DNA of 64,000 nt from Clostridiales bacterium. GTDB taxonomy: Bacteria > Bacillota > Clostridia > Christensenellales > UBA1242. The notes under the pieces are model-generated. The model worked only from the letters and a program-made list of their open reading frames with translations, was not told the origin of the DNA and ran no database searches. This document shows, piece by piece, positions 1 to 9,806 of the stretch; within the stretch, counting starts at the first letter, position 1, and every line of letters begins with the position of its first letter. Made by a program: the position numbers and the translations under genes. The stretch is from positions 1 through 64,000 of the forward strand of contig DPGI01000009.1 of the NCBI GenBank assembly GCA_003522085.1, given 5' to 3'.

Positions 1-3000
1 TAGTAATGTCTGATTTCGCTACTTTCTTTTCGTATGGAGTGATTACAACTGCGCCATTTCCACCTGTGAGTGCTACGTCAGTGTAAGTATCGTTTGTTCC
101 ATCGATTGTCGCAACGATGTTGTATGATCCAACATCAGCAACTGCTGCATTGCCACTTGCATCAACAACGCTGAATGAAACGCCTTTGAATGTATTTTCA
201 TTAAGTGTAACCGGTTTTGTTCCATTTTCTTTTACATTTGTAATGATGAATGTTTTCCAAAGGGTTGTTCCACTGTAAACAGAGATTGAATATGTCTTTT
301 TGCTTGCGTCATAAGTTTTTCTAACTTCTGTTGGAGCGGTTTTATCGTAAACTCTTGAAACGCTTCCTGAAATTTCAAAAGTAAGGGTAAGTGAACCCGC
401 CTTTTTAATTGTATAAACAGGAGCATCGTCGCCAGTTGCAAGAGTTGGAGTGAAGTTGCCGTTTGATGTCTCAACGGTCAAGATTGCATAATCGCCAACT
501 GCTTCGCCTTCTGTTCTTGTAAATGTGATGTCGATTGTTTCGTTTGTAGATGTTTCAAAAGTTTTTGACAATACATCGCTTTCGCCGTATGTCTTGCCAA
601 CTTTAAAGTTTGATTTGTTGAGAGTGATTGTGAGAGGAATAACTGAAACTACTTCCGCGCTGTTTGCAAAAGCAAGAGTTGATTTAGAATCGACTGTTGT
701 TCCACTTACTGTGATAGAGTAGTTTCCAACATTGCCGTCACAAGAAATTGCGAATGAAAGACCATTAAGCATTCCGTCATATGCTGTAACTGCTTTGTTG
801 TATCCTGTTGCGGTTTCAGTGAAGTTTGAAAGTGTTACTTCTCCCCACTTTAAACCATTTTCGCCTTTAACTAAAAGTTTATACGAATTGGTTTTTTCAT
901 CAAATGAATAGGTAACTGTTGGGTCTGCCTTCTGCTTGTCGTAAATATGACTGATTGAGCCAGAAATGGTAGCCTTGAGTGTGAGGCCTTCTCTTGGATT
1001 GATTGTGAACAATGCGTTTGCTGAAGGAAGCGCTGCAAGAGTGTAGTTTGTATTGTCAGTTGTTGCCGAGTCAAGGTTGTGAGTTCCAACTGTTTCAGTC
1101 TCAACTGTTCCATGTGCTCTTGTAAATGTAACTGTTACTGTTTCGCCATTAACACCGGTTGCTTCAGTATTTTCAAGTATTGGATCACTTGCTCCATACA
1201 CCTTTGTAAATGACTTTTTGTAATCATCATATGCTATAGTTGCTTTGTTAATTGTTAATGTTACTGTTCCAATGGCAATTCCTGCTGGATAGTTCTTGTG
1301 ATTGAGCGTTGCTTTGATGTTATAAGTTTTAGCGTCTTTTGTTACCCCAACAATTTCAAATGTAATCGCATTAAGAATTGTTTGAAGTTCGTCGTTTGTC
1401 AATGCGTGTTCTGGCGCAACGCTTTCTTTGATGTTTGAGATAACAACAGTTGCCTTGTTTGCATCGCCTGTCCCGTTTGAAATAGCCAACTCAAAGTTTC
1501 CTGTTACAGAGTTGAATGATTTTGCAAAAGTAGGAACTTGGTTGTTGTAAGTAATGCTTACATCGTTTGCGTTTGCTGTGATTTGTGATGAGCTAACAGC
1601 TGTGATTTCAAACCATTTGTTTGATGGAACTGTAATTTCATAGTTTGCATTGTCTACTGCTTTAAATTTAAGAGAATATGTTCCAACATCTTCACCTTGT
1701 CCGTCTCTTTCAAATGTGATTGTAATTGTTTCATCGCCAACATATTTTGCTGTTGCAGAAATTGGTGATGGGTCTGCGGCTCTAAATGCTTTCTTAAAGC
1801 TGTTATTTATAATTGTAAGTTCTTTTAAAGCGATAGTTTTCTTAAACTTTTCAATCTTAACTGCTTTTGTTCCATTTGTCAGTTCAACAGCAGTATAAGT
1901 TGGGTTTGCAGAGTCAAGAGAAACTGTGATTGTGTATTCGCCTGCATTTGCGGTTGCGTTTAATGCGAATTTAACTCCGGTAAGAGTTGTTTCATCGGCT
2001 GTGATTGAACGAGCTGAAAGCTCTTTTTCAACGAATGAGCCGAGAGCGATAGTTTTTCCTTCAACTGTGATGGTGTATCCAGACTTAGCATTCCAAGCTG
2101 CGGTTTCTGAAATGGTTGGAACTGTGCCATCATAGGTTTTAATGAATGTTGAAGCAAGGCTGAATTGAAGAGTAAGACTTGAAAGTTTTTTGATTTCATA
2201 GCCTTGGTTGTTAGCCTTCAATGAAGCGTTTGCAACAAAGAGACCGTCTTTGTCAGCAATTAAATAGTTTGAATTGCCAACAGTAGCGGTTGTAAGGTTG
2301 TATTTGCCAACCTTTTCGCCACTTTCTCTTTCAAATGTAACGACAACGTTTTCACCATTTAATGAAAGAGTGTTTGTAAGTGTGGTGTTTTCAGCGCCGT
2401 AGTTTTTGCTGAATGTTTTGTAATAAGCATCATAAGCAATTTGAGCGGCTGAAATTGTGATTGTTGGAGCAGTTCCTTCAAACTCAAAACCACCTTGATA
2501 GTTTGTGCTAGACCAAGATGTTTTAAGGTTGTATGTTCCAACATTCTTAACGTCTTCTTCAACAAATGTGAATGCAAGTCCGCTGAGAGCAGATGAAACA
2601 TAATCTGCAGGAACTGCAGTTGTTCCCCCTTCTTTAAGATCAGAAAGAGTTATAGTAACTGTATTAACTCCGTTTGTAACGGTAAACTTCCAAGCTCCGT
2701 TTGAGTAAGTAACTGGAGAAATTGTTGGAACTGTATTGTTGTAAACAAGTCCGCCACTAACGGTAGCCTTAGCAGTAATTTTTAAGTTTTCGATAGGAGT
2801 GATTTCAAAGCGTTTGTTTTCAGCTGGAAGAGTTACGCTTGAAGTAACTGTTCCGTCTGCGGCAACTAAAACGTAGTTAGGATTTGAAAGGCTTGCCGAA
2901 ACAAGGTCGTATTTTCCTACGCTTTCGCCTGCAGTTCTCTTATAAGTTACAACGACTGTTTCGTTGTTTAAACTAAATTCTTTTGTAAGAGCTGGATCAC

Positions 3001-6000
3001 TTGCTCTAAATGCTTTTGTAAACTTAACTGTATCGTTATAGAAATCTGTGTAAGCAATTTGTGCAGCATTGATTGTGAATGTAAATTCTTTTGAAACTGC
3101 ATTGTAAAGATACTTAGCATAGTTTGCATTGTCGTTGTTTGCACTTTTAAACAAAGCGATAGTAAGTTTGTATGTGCCAACTGCTTTCATTTCTGTAACA
3201 GCAGTGCCATTTCTTGTAAGGCTAACAGTAAAGATTCTGTCTTTGTCAGCTTTGCTGTTTTCAGCTAAGAGATTTTCAACAGAATATGTTCCGTTAATTC
3301 CGCCTGAAACAGTGATTACATATCCCGATTTAGCAAAGTCGGTGTTATTGTAAGTTACGCTGTCTGGAGCGGCACTGATATTCAAGTCAAGTTTAGAGAA
3401 AGTAACTGTGAAATCAATATAACCTGTTTCAACAGCAGTATAACCAGATTTTGCAGCCTTAACTTTAACAGCATAAGTTCCGTTTGAAAGTTCGCTGTTT
3501 GGAAGGTCAGTAACTACAGTATAGGTGCTGCCGTTCTTCTTATACCAAGTATAAGAATAAATAATAGAATTATCTTTATTAGAAATAGCAAGGTTGCTTG
3601 ATGCAATAGAAGCAAATGTGATATTCCCTTTTGCTGGGCCTGTTACTGCGCTAACTGTTGCCGCTGGAAGAGCGAGAGTATAGTTTGCAGTAAGTTTAAT
3701 TGTAGGCTTAGCAGTAAGGGTTACTTTTCCGTTTGCTGCAACTGTTGCACCTTGGTCACTTGTCCAATTCTTCAAAATATAAGCATTGTTAGCTGAAGAT
3801 GTTGGAAGAGTGAAAGTAGCATCGGCAAAGTTTACAAAGTAATTTCCAGTGTTGAAACTTGCCTCTGGTTTTGATTCGATAGAAACATAAGCAGCTTCTG
3901 AATAGATAGCGCTGTATGTGAGTGTTGCATCTGCACTAACTTCTGCAGATAATGTGGTTGCATAAGAGCCACTAGCAAATTCTGTTTTGCCTGTAAGCAA
4001 AGCGGCATAATCATAACCTTCTGACCAAGCAACAACTTCGATAAGGTGTCTGTTTGCTGCTGGGTTTACGCTTGCCATAGAAACTGAGAATTTATAACTT
4101 CCTGCAGCGGCGTAAATAGTTGGGTTTAATGAGCCGTTATTAACAATTTGGAAAACAAATTTTCCGGCATTGTTGTAATAAACATCTTTGCCTGAAGTAA
4201 TTGTGTAAGTATCACTTCCAACTGTAACAGTTCCGATTGTAATGTAGTATTTTTGTGCATCTGCAAGAGGATTGTCAGCAGGTGAAGTAATAAGTGTGCT
4301 TTTAATTCCCGATCTGTCACTTGTTGCGGTAAGTGTATGTGATGAGAATTCGATTCTGCTTGGAACTGCCATGATTTCGAATTCACCGTCAACATAAGCA
4401 AATTCGTTTGCGCCAAGAGCAGGAGTGATTGAATTTACAACAAGAGTGCTTTCAGCAAATCTATAATATCCTACTGCCCCACTTGTTGTTTTTACAACTG
4501 CTGTGTGTGAGCCTGAAGTAAGTGTAAATTCATACGCTTCATTTCTTGTGATAGCAGCCTTTTCAGTCATAGTAAATACAACTGGATTTTTGTAAATGAT
4601 TGTTTTTGCGATTTTGTTGTTAACGATTTCGGTTGCTGAAATGTTTAATTGATAAACGTTTCCTGAAACCAAAGTAATATTTGTATAGTTTGCAGCATTA
4701 AATCCTGCCACGCTTGTCACATCAAAAGTAAATGTATAAGTGTGAGTGCCACATGATGCGTTGTTAGGATTTGATGTTACAGCAACTGGAATGGTTTTAA
4801 CAGCGCCATTAACTACGGTTGAAATGTTGACATTGCCAGCAAGTCCGTTGTTAAGAGTCTCCGAACCATTGTATTTTTGCATTGAATATTCAAAGTAGTC
4901 ATTGTTTAAGCCAACTGTAATTCCAAGACTTGCAGCAGCATTATATCTTGTTTTAAATGTTGCAAAAGTCATGTTTTTAAGGTCTGTGTTGTTATAGAAT
5001 TTAGCCCCTGAAATTGTTTCATTTGAAAGTGCCATAAATCTATACGCCATCATAGGCTTTGTCACAACATAGAACCAAGCTTGCTCTTCAGTAACCGAGT
5101 CACGAACAAGGCTTGTTACATAATTTTTAAGGTTAGCCCAAGTTAAAGCTGCATCAACATTTGCACCAACACCTGCTATATATCCATCGCCGTCTACGAG
5201 TTTCAAAACTGGAAGAGTGGATTTTGCAAGTTGTTGAATATTTTTAGCAATAGCTTCTTCTTGAAGAGAAACATTGTTTACAAAAGCAGTCAAGTTAACA
5301 GCCTTGATTGTATAAACAACATTTTTCTCTTTAGTAACCGTTGCTCTCAAAAGATCTTGCGTTGAAGAAGTATCTACAAGCGTGAGAGAGTATTTAAGGT
5401 TGTGAACTGCTGCATCTTTCAATGCTGAAGCATAAATTGTGTCGCCCGCGGTTGCTGGCGCCCACTTGTATGAAGATACACCAATCAAATTTCCAACAGA
5501 TTGCGTTGTACTGTTGATTGGATAGTTTGCTGAATTGAAATCTACGCTGATTCCAAATTGATCCGTAATGGTTGTTCCATAGTCAACTGTAACGTTGTTT
5601 ATATTAAGTGTAAAATCAAATGTCCATTTAGCATAAAGTGTAACTTTGCTATCTCCACCGGCAGTTGAGAAATCTCCGCTTGTGAAATTAGTTTTGTTAA
5701 ATATAGTGTCGGAATTTACTGCTTTTACAGTATTACCAACAATATAATACCAACCAGCAAAGCTGAAGCCAGTTCTTGTTGGAGTATTTGTTTCCAAAGC
5801 GGTCATTTTTTCATCATATGTGAAAGTGAGTTTAGATTTTTCTACGCCTCCGCCGTTTGCATCAAATGAAACACTGAATTGTTGTGATGTCCATTTAGCA
5901 TAAAGTGTAGCATCTCCAACATGTGTCCAAGCACCATCTCCATCACTAAACCCTTCGACGTTTGCCACTAATTCGCCAGCAGTGTTAATAGCAATAAGTG

Positions 6001-9000
6001 TTCCATTTTTTTCAGTTGTCCAGCCAAGGAAAGTATGACCAATTTTAACAGGATTTGTAATTGCAAAGGCTGTTGAACCTGTATAAATTGAATCAAATGT
6101 TGCATTTACATTTGTTGTTCCATTTGTAGTTGCACCATTTTGATCAAGAGTGATTGTGTAAGTATTTGCTGTGTATGTTCTGATAATGTTGAGCGTTTCA
6201 TAGCTACTAGCCTTTACAACACTTAAAATTTCTCCGCCAAAAGACATTTTTGTTGCAGGATCTTTACGAGTATAAGTTGTTCCGTTGATTGAGAATTCCC
6301 AGCCCGAAGGAGTATAACCAGTTTTAGCAAATGAGTTGCTTGGGATTGTGTCTTTCTCTCCGCCATAATAATAAGTTTGATTGATGCTTGTTCCGCTTGC
6401 ACCAGCACCAGGAGCAAAGACTAAGTTAACGGCCTTTTGAGCGCCGATAAATTCGATAACTGAGCCAGGATTATTGAAAATAAAATCTCTAACGTTTGCA
6501 GGGAGTTGTCCATAACCATTTCTAGAATCTGTAGTTTGATTATTTACATCAAACAAAACATAGTCGGTTCCTGCTGTGCCTGCAAGAGCAGTTCCGTTAA
6601 GCCCCGCCCAGCCAGACTTATGAACGATTCCTTTGTATAAGTAATAGCCATCAACTGCCGTTACAGTGAAAGCACCATTTGTATCGACAGGGCTTGTGTA
6701 TGTGAAAGAAAGATTTTTAGCACCAGTGTTGACGTTGCCCGAGGCTTTATGATAGTTTGTAGTTCCATCATAGTTTGCCAAGATAGTTCCGTTGACAACT
6801 GAAGCTGATGTTGTCTTGCCTTTAACTACGCCATAAATTTCAAGGTTTGAAGCAGGAGCCGCAATTGCAGCATTGTTGCTTGTTGAAATTAGATCGCCAT
6901 TTTTATAATACCAGCCAACAAATTCATAATATTGACTTACTATATTATAAGTTAAAGTAATGGTGTCTTTATAGTAGTAGTTTCTTGGTGTGAACTTGAT
7001 AACTGTATCTGTATTTTCTACTGCCTCACTATTTACATCTTTAACTGCCACCCAGTTAGATCCAGATCTTCCAGAAGAAGCCGTAAACGATGCGCTGTAT
7101 TGAACTTTTGTATATGTAATTTTAATGTTGATTACGTGTCGACTAGAAATGTTTGAAAGTGTGTAATTCCCAGCACTGCCTGTAAGTGTTGCATTTCCAC
7201 CCGTTTGTGTGGTGATTGTTGCTGCTCCCGCGCTGTAATATTCGTTTGCTGGAGCACTCAACGTTGCAACATCAACTAATGTAAAATTCTTTCCGCCGTC
7301 AGCATTTGTTTTAAGAGTATCAGAACCTGCCGTAAAGGTTACTTCGGCGGGTTTAACACCTGCATATGCAGGATAATCAAATGTAAGATTTACTGTAAAT
7401 TGTTTTTCTTTTGCTGTAATTGTGAATGTGTTTGTTGTTGAGTAATTAGTTATAGTAACCGGGAATGTAGTAACGCCCGTTGAGGCAGTTGATGGAGTTC
7501 CAAGAGCATCCCAACCACTCTTTGAATACGCGTCTAATTCATATCCTGCTGCCAGTGTAGCAACTATATTAAATGTTTCATCTATTCTAGTAGTGATTAC
7601 TCCATTAGCAAGTTTTGTGCAAGAGCCATTTCCTGAAAGGCTGATTGCAATATTGCTGCCAGCATTAACTGTGATTTTTGTTTCTTCTCTCACAACTTCT
7701 ATAGTGATAACGTCTGCTGATGAAAGAAGACCAGAAATTTCAACGCTAACTGTGCCATCAGGCCCCGTAGTAAATGTAGCGGTTCCGTTTGGCGAAGCCT
7801 TTACTGATGCAACTTTATAGCCACTTTTCAATTTAAATGTCATTGTAAGCGCTTGATCGGCAATCGCCTTGAAAGTATATTCTCCTTCTGCACCCGACTT
7901 GGCACTAATTACAAGCGCTGGCGCTGAAGCAGGCGCTCCGTTTTTGTATTTAATTTTGAGATTGTTAACTTGCAAATTAAAGTTTTGGCATGTGTCGCCG
8001 GTGTGTTGGAATTTAACTGTTGTGTTTGTAGGCGTTCCAACCCATTCTGAGTAAAGTTTTACCGAAACGTTTGAGCTTCCATTAACATCCCAGTGATTTA
8101 AAACGTTTCCAAAGTGGAAAGTTTCATTTTTTGTTTTGTTCCAGCTTTCGTCAAAAGAAAGTGTTGCGCTGTAATATGTTTTGTTTTCAGTTGAATTGCC
8201 GCCATTTACATAAGCGTCATACAATTTTGTAAGGTCATAACCGCCCCTTGTTATCTTTGAAACAACAGTTGACCAAGGTGTGTTGTATGAAAGGTTGTTA
8301 ACGCTGATAACGCTTGTCTCAGCGCTTCCGCTTTTTCTAACTACGTTAAGGTTATAAGTTAAATCTTTCCATTGAGGTTCAACGTAAAGATTCTTTTTAG
8401 CATTTGCAGTAAACCAAGATTTAACATCTTTGTAATTGCTGGTTTCAGATCCGCTCTTCCAACCAACCAATTTCTTTCCTAAAACAGGATCTACGATTGG
8501 ATATCCATTATTAGGATTAGTTGCCCAAGCACTATCTGCTTTAATGTCTTCAACAGCAAATCCGCCTAAATATCTATTCGAATAAACATAATCTGAAGCA
8601 AGATTTCCGCTTTCGTTAAGCAAAATTCTGTAATTAGAAAGTTGAGTTGAATCGCCTTTTCTATGTATTTTTGCATTGCTGTCAGGAATGGCCATCACGG
8701 AATACCCCATTAGTGTTGGGCTGCCACTTGCCCAGTCAAATTGAGGCCTTACAGGAACATTCGTTGAATTAGTTGCGCCATGGTCTGGATCATAACTAAC
8801 CCCACCTTTCCAAATTACGCCATTCGTTCCAACAAATGTATCTCCGATGAAATATTTTCCTCCAGCAAAAGTTCCTATCGTTTTGCTTCCTCTTTGAGCA
8901 GGATCGTTTGTTGTAACATAGCTCATATCATAAATATCAACAAGTGTGGTTGTGCCTGCAGCATAACCAACTAAACGCCCGCTTTTTTCAGGTGTTGCTG

Positions 9001-9487
9001 CATTGACATAGTTAAAATCTCCAAGCACCAAATCATAAATGCTTGCACCATTAACATAACCAAACAAACCACAATATTCATCAACCGCACCTTCGCGTGT
9101 TGAAACTGATCCAGTCACCGTGAAACCATTACCATTAAAAAATCCCTTATATGGGTTAGCATTCGTTCCGATTGAAGTCCAAACCTTACCGCCAAGATTG
9201 ATGTCTTGTGTGAGCTCATAGTTTGCATTAGCCCATTCGCTATTTCCTTGCACAGAAACTTGATATGCAACCGAAGCGAACTGATCTGCGTTCGAAATTT
9301 GGTAGAATGTTTTTCCATTGCGAGTCACGCTTGTAAGTCCTGTGACGGCAGCCGTTGTTTTCTGAATCGATGCATTATTGTTTGCAGCAGAAATACAAGG
9401 CACTGCTGCCACAACTGCTGTTCCGCAAGTAAAGCATGAGAAGGCTAAGGCTAAAAACAAGTTTGAGATTTTTTTAGATTTCGTCAT
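1..9487 (-). CDS. Giant secreted repeat protein (MBG/YDG-like and InlB B-type repeats), 3' end beyond the window
   Basis: A reading frame stays open from an ATG at 9487 to the left edge (3,162 codons, no stop), so the gene is incomplete. AAGGAGT lies at 9497-9503. Residues 1-34 form a signal peptide (basic MTKSKK start, hydrophobic core, cleavage probably after CISA). Residues about 60-170 resemble GLUG-type beta-helix repeats (a LFGYVNGASI-like segment). Residues about 1010-1290 contain Listeria-Bacteroides (InlB B) repeats with GHTFLGW, TGFSFAGWYY and LYAKW. From about residue 2000 on, MBG/YDG-like modules alternate, with cores such as YGASDP and VGKYNL. These folds are typical of cell-surface adhesins. 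No catalytic motif is seen. The anchor must lie outside the window. Ligand and function are unknown. Confidence 0.85.
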   Translation of the reverse strand, partial: MTKSKKISNLFLALAFSCFTCGTAVVAAVPCISAANNNASIQKTTAAVTGLTSVTRNGKTFYQISNADQFASVAYQVSVQGNSEWANANYELTQDINLGGKVWTSIGTNANPYKGFFNGNGFTVTGSVSTREGAVDEYCGLFGYVNGASIYDLVLGDFNYVNAATPEKSGRLVGYAAGTTTLVDIYDMSYVTTNDPAQRGSKTIGTFAGGKYFIGDTFVGTNGVIWKGGVSYDPDHGATNSTNVPVRPQFDWASGSPTLMGYSVMAIPDSNAKIHRKGDSTQLSNYRILLNESGNLASDYVYSNRYLGGFAVEDIKADSAWATNPNNGYPIVDPVLGKKLVGWKSGSETSNYKDVKSWFTANAKKNLYVEPQWKDLTYNLNVVRKSGSAETSVISVNNLSYNTPWSTVVSKITRGGYDLTKLYDAYVNGGNSTENKTYYSATLSFDESWNKTKNETFHFGNVLNHWDVNGSSNVSVKLYSEWVGTPTNTTVKFQHTGDTCQNFNLQVNNLKIKYKNGAPASAPALVISAKSGAEGEYTFKAIADQALTMTFKLKSGYKVASVKASPNGTATFTTGPDGTVSVEISGLLSSADVITIEVVREETKITVNAGSNIAISLSGNGSCTKLANGVITTRIDETFNIVATLAAGYELDAYSKSGWDALGTPSTASTGVTTFPVTITNYSTTNTFTITAKEKQFTVNLTFDYPAYAGVKPAEVTFTAGSDTLKTNADGGKNFTLVDVATLSAPANEYYSAGAATITTQTGGNATLTGSAGNYTLSNISSRHVINIKITYTKVQYSASFTASSGRSGSNWVAVKDVNSEAVENTDTVIKFTPRNYYYKDTITLTYNIVSQYYEFVGWYYKNGDLISTSNNAAIAAPASNLEIYGVVKGKTTSASVVNGTILANYDGTTNYHKASGNVNTGAKNLSFTYTSPVDTNGAFTVTAVDGYYLYKGIVHKSGWAGLNGTALAGTAGTDYVLFDVNNQTTDSRNGYGQLPANVRDFIFNNPGSVIEFIGAQKAVNLVFAPGAGASGTSINQTYYYGGEKDTIPSNSFAKTGYTPSGWEFSINGTTYTRKDPATKMSFGGEILSVVKASSYETLNIIRTYTANTYTITLDQNGATTNGTTNVNATFDSIYTGSTAFAITNPVKIGHTFLGWTTEKNGTLIAINTAGELVANVEGFSDGDGAWTHVGDATLYAKWTSQQFSVSFDANGGGVEKSKLTFTYDEKMTALETNTPTRTGFSFAGWYYIVGNTVKAVNSDTIFNKTNFTSGDFSTAGGDSKVTLYAKWTFDFTLNINNVTVDYGTTITDQFGISVDFNSANYPINSTTQSVGNLIGVSSYKWAPATAGDTIYASALKDAAVHNLKYSLTLVDTSSTQDLLRATVTKEKNVVYTIKAVNLTAFVNNVSLQEEAIAKNIQQLAKSTLPVLKLVDGDGYIAGVGANVDAALTWANLKNYVTSLVRDSVTEEQAWFYVVTKPMMAYRFMALSNETISGAKFYNNTDLKNMTFATFKTRYNAAASLGITVGLNNDYFEYSMQKYNGSETLNNGLAGNVNISTVVNGAVKTIPVAVTSNPNNASCGTHTYTFTFDVTSVAGFNAANYTNITLVSGNVYQLNISATEIVNNKIAKTIIYKNPVVFTMTEKAAITRNEAYEFTLTSGSHTAVVKTTSGAVGYYRFAESTLVVNSITPALGANEFAYVDGEFEIMAVPSRIEFSSHTLTATSDRSGIKSTLITSPADNPLADAQKYYITIGTVTVGSDTYTITSGKDVYYNNAGKFVFQIVNNGSLNPTIYAAAGSYKFSVSMASVNPAANRHLIEVVAWSEGYDYAALLTGKTEFASGSYATTLSAEVSADATLTYSAIYSEAAYVSIESKPEASFNTGNYFVNFADATFTLPTSSANNAYILKNWTSDQGATVAANGKVTLTAKPTIKLTANYTLALPAATVSAVTGPAKGNITFASIASSNLAISNKDNSIIYSYTWYKKNGSTYTVVTDLPNSELSNGTYAVKVKAAKSGYTAVETGYIDFTVTFSKLDLNISAAPDSVTYNNTDFAKSGYVITVSGGINGTYSVENLLAENSKADKDRIFTVSLTRNGTAVTEMKAVGTYKLTIALFKSANNDNANYAKYLYNAVSKEFTFTINAAQIAYTDFYNDTVKFTKAFRASDPALTKEFSLNNETVVVTYKRTAGESVGKYDLVSASLSNPNYVLVAADGTVTSSVTLPAENKRFEITPIENLKITAKATVSGGLVYNNTVPTISPVTYSNGAWKFTVTNGVNTVTITLSDLKEGGTTAVPADYVSSALSGLAFTFVEEDVKNVGTYNLKTSWSSTNYQGGFEFEGTAPTITISAAQIAYDAYYKTFSKNYGAENTTLTNTLSLNGENVVVTFERESGEKVGKYNLTTATVGNSNYLIADKDGLFVANASLKANNQGYEIKKLSSLTLQFSLASTFIKTYDGTVPTISETAAWNAKSGYTITVEGKTIALGSFVEKELSARSITADETTLTGVKFALNATANAGEYTITVSLDSANPTYTAVELTNGTKAVKIEKFKKTIALKELTIINNSFKKAFRAADPSPISATAKYVGDETITITFERDGQGEDVGTYSLKFKAVDNANYEITVPSNKWFEITAVSSSQITANANDVSITYNNQVPTFAKSFNSVTGNFELAISNGTGDANKATVVISNIKESVAPEHALTNDELQTILNAITFEIVGVTKDAKTYNIKATLNHKNYPAGIAIGTVTLTINKATIAYDDYKKSFTKVYGASDPILENTEATGVNGETVTVTFTRAHGTVETETVGTHNLDSATTDNTNYTLAALPSANALFTINPREGLTLKATISGSISHIYDKQKADPTVTYSFDEKTNSYKLLVKGENGLKWGEVTLSNFTETATGYNKAVTAYDGMLNGLSFAISCDGNVGNYSITVSGTTVDSKSTLAFANSAEVVSVIPLTITLNKSNFKVGKTYGESDVLSKTFETSTNETIDITFTRTEGEAVGDYAILTVETSNGNFTPTLATGDDAPVYTIKKAGSLTLTFEISGSVSRVYDKTAPTEVRKTYDASKKTYSISVYSGTTLWKTFIITNVKENGTKPVTLNENTFKGVSFSVVDASGNAAVADVGSYNIVATIDGTNDTYTDVALTGGNGAVVITPYEKKVAKSDIT
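560..3030 (-). repeat. Tandem divergent MBG/YDG-like coding repeats, period about 600 bases
   Basis: Within the giant protein a motif of the form aromatic-basic-x-(Y/F)-(G/R)-(A/E)-x-D-P, followed by VTFxR and VGxYxL, recurs at about 590, 1195, 1785, 2400 and 3010, an almost constant 600 bases (200 residues). The copies are clearly related in protein but divergent in DNA, which suggests old duplications. A second, different module fills the other half of each period. Confidence 0.7.
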
Positions 9488-9757
9488 GATTTTGACTCCT
9501 TTGATTTGTTCGGTTAACCTTTGTTTATTTTGTCCCAATCGCTGGATAAAACTCCAATTAACTTATAGTTAATTATACCACAAATAAGGCTATAAAACCA
9601 AATAATTCGACCTTGTTTTTTATTATTTTTATTTTTCTTATTTTTATTATGTTTTCTAAAATTCCTGTGATTTTCGGGTGAAAAATTCCCATAATTTACA
9701 AAAAATGCGTATTTTTTAAAGATTTTTTTGCTATTTTTTGTTATTTTCCTTATATTA
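9488..9757. other. AT-rich intergenic region, no gene
   Basis: This stretch between the divergent giant-protein gene and trpS is dominated by A and T tracts. Apart from the ribosome site of the giant gene at 9497-9503 I see no RNA gene. In particular there is no recognisable T-box leader motif (GGGTGGNACCGCG) ahead of trpS. Confidence 0.6.
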
Positions 9758-9784
9758 TTGACTTTTGTATTTTTTTGTGATAAT
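9758..9784 (+). promoter_or_regulatory. Putative sigma-A promoter of trpS
   Basis: TTGACT at 9758-9763 is followed 15 bases later by GATAAT at 9779-9784 (or TAATTT at 9781-9786 with a 17-base spacer). Transcription would start near 9791, leaving a leader just long enough for AGGAAA at 9795-9800. Confidence 0.4.
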
Positions 9785-9806
9785 TTTAGGAAAAAGGAAA
9801 ACAAAA

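Noticed and set aside
9590..9806. T-box leader before trpS
   Set aside because: Firmicute trpS genes often have one, but I find no GGGTGGNACCGCG-like antiterminator motif or leader-length transcript here.
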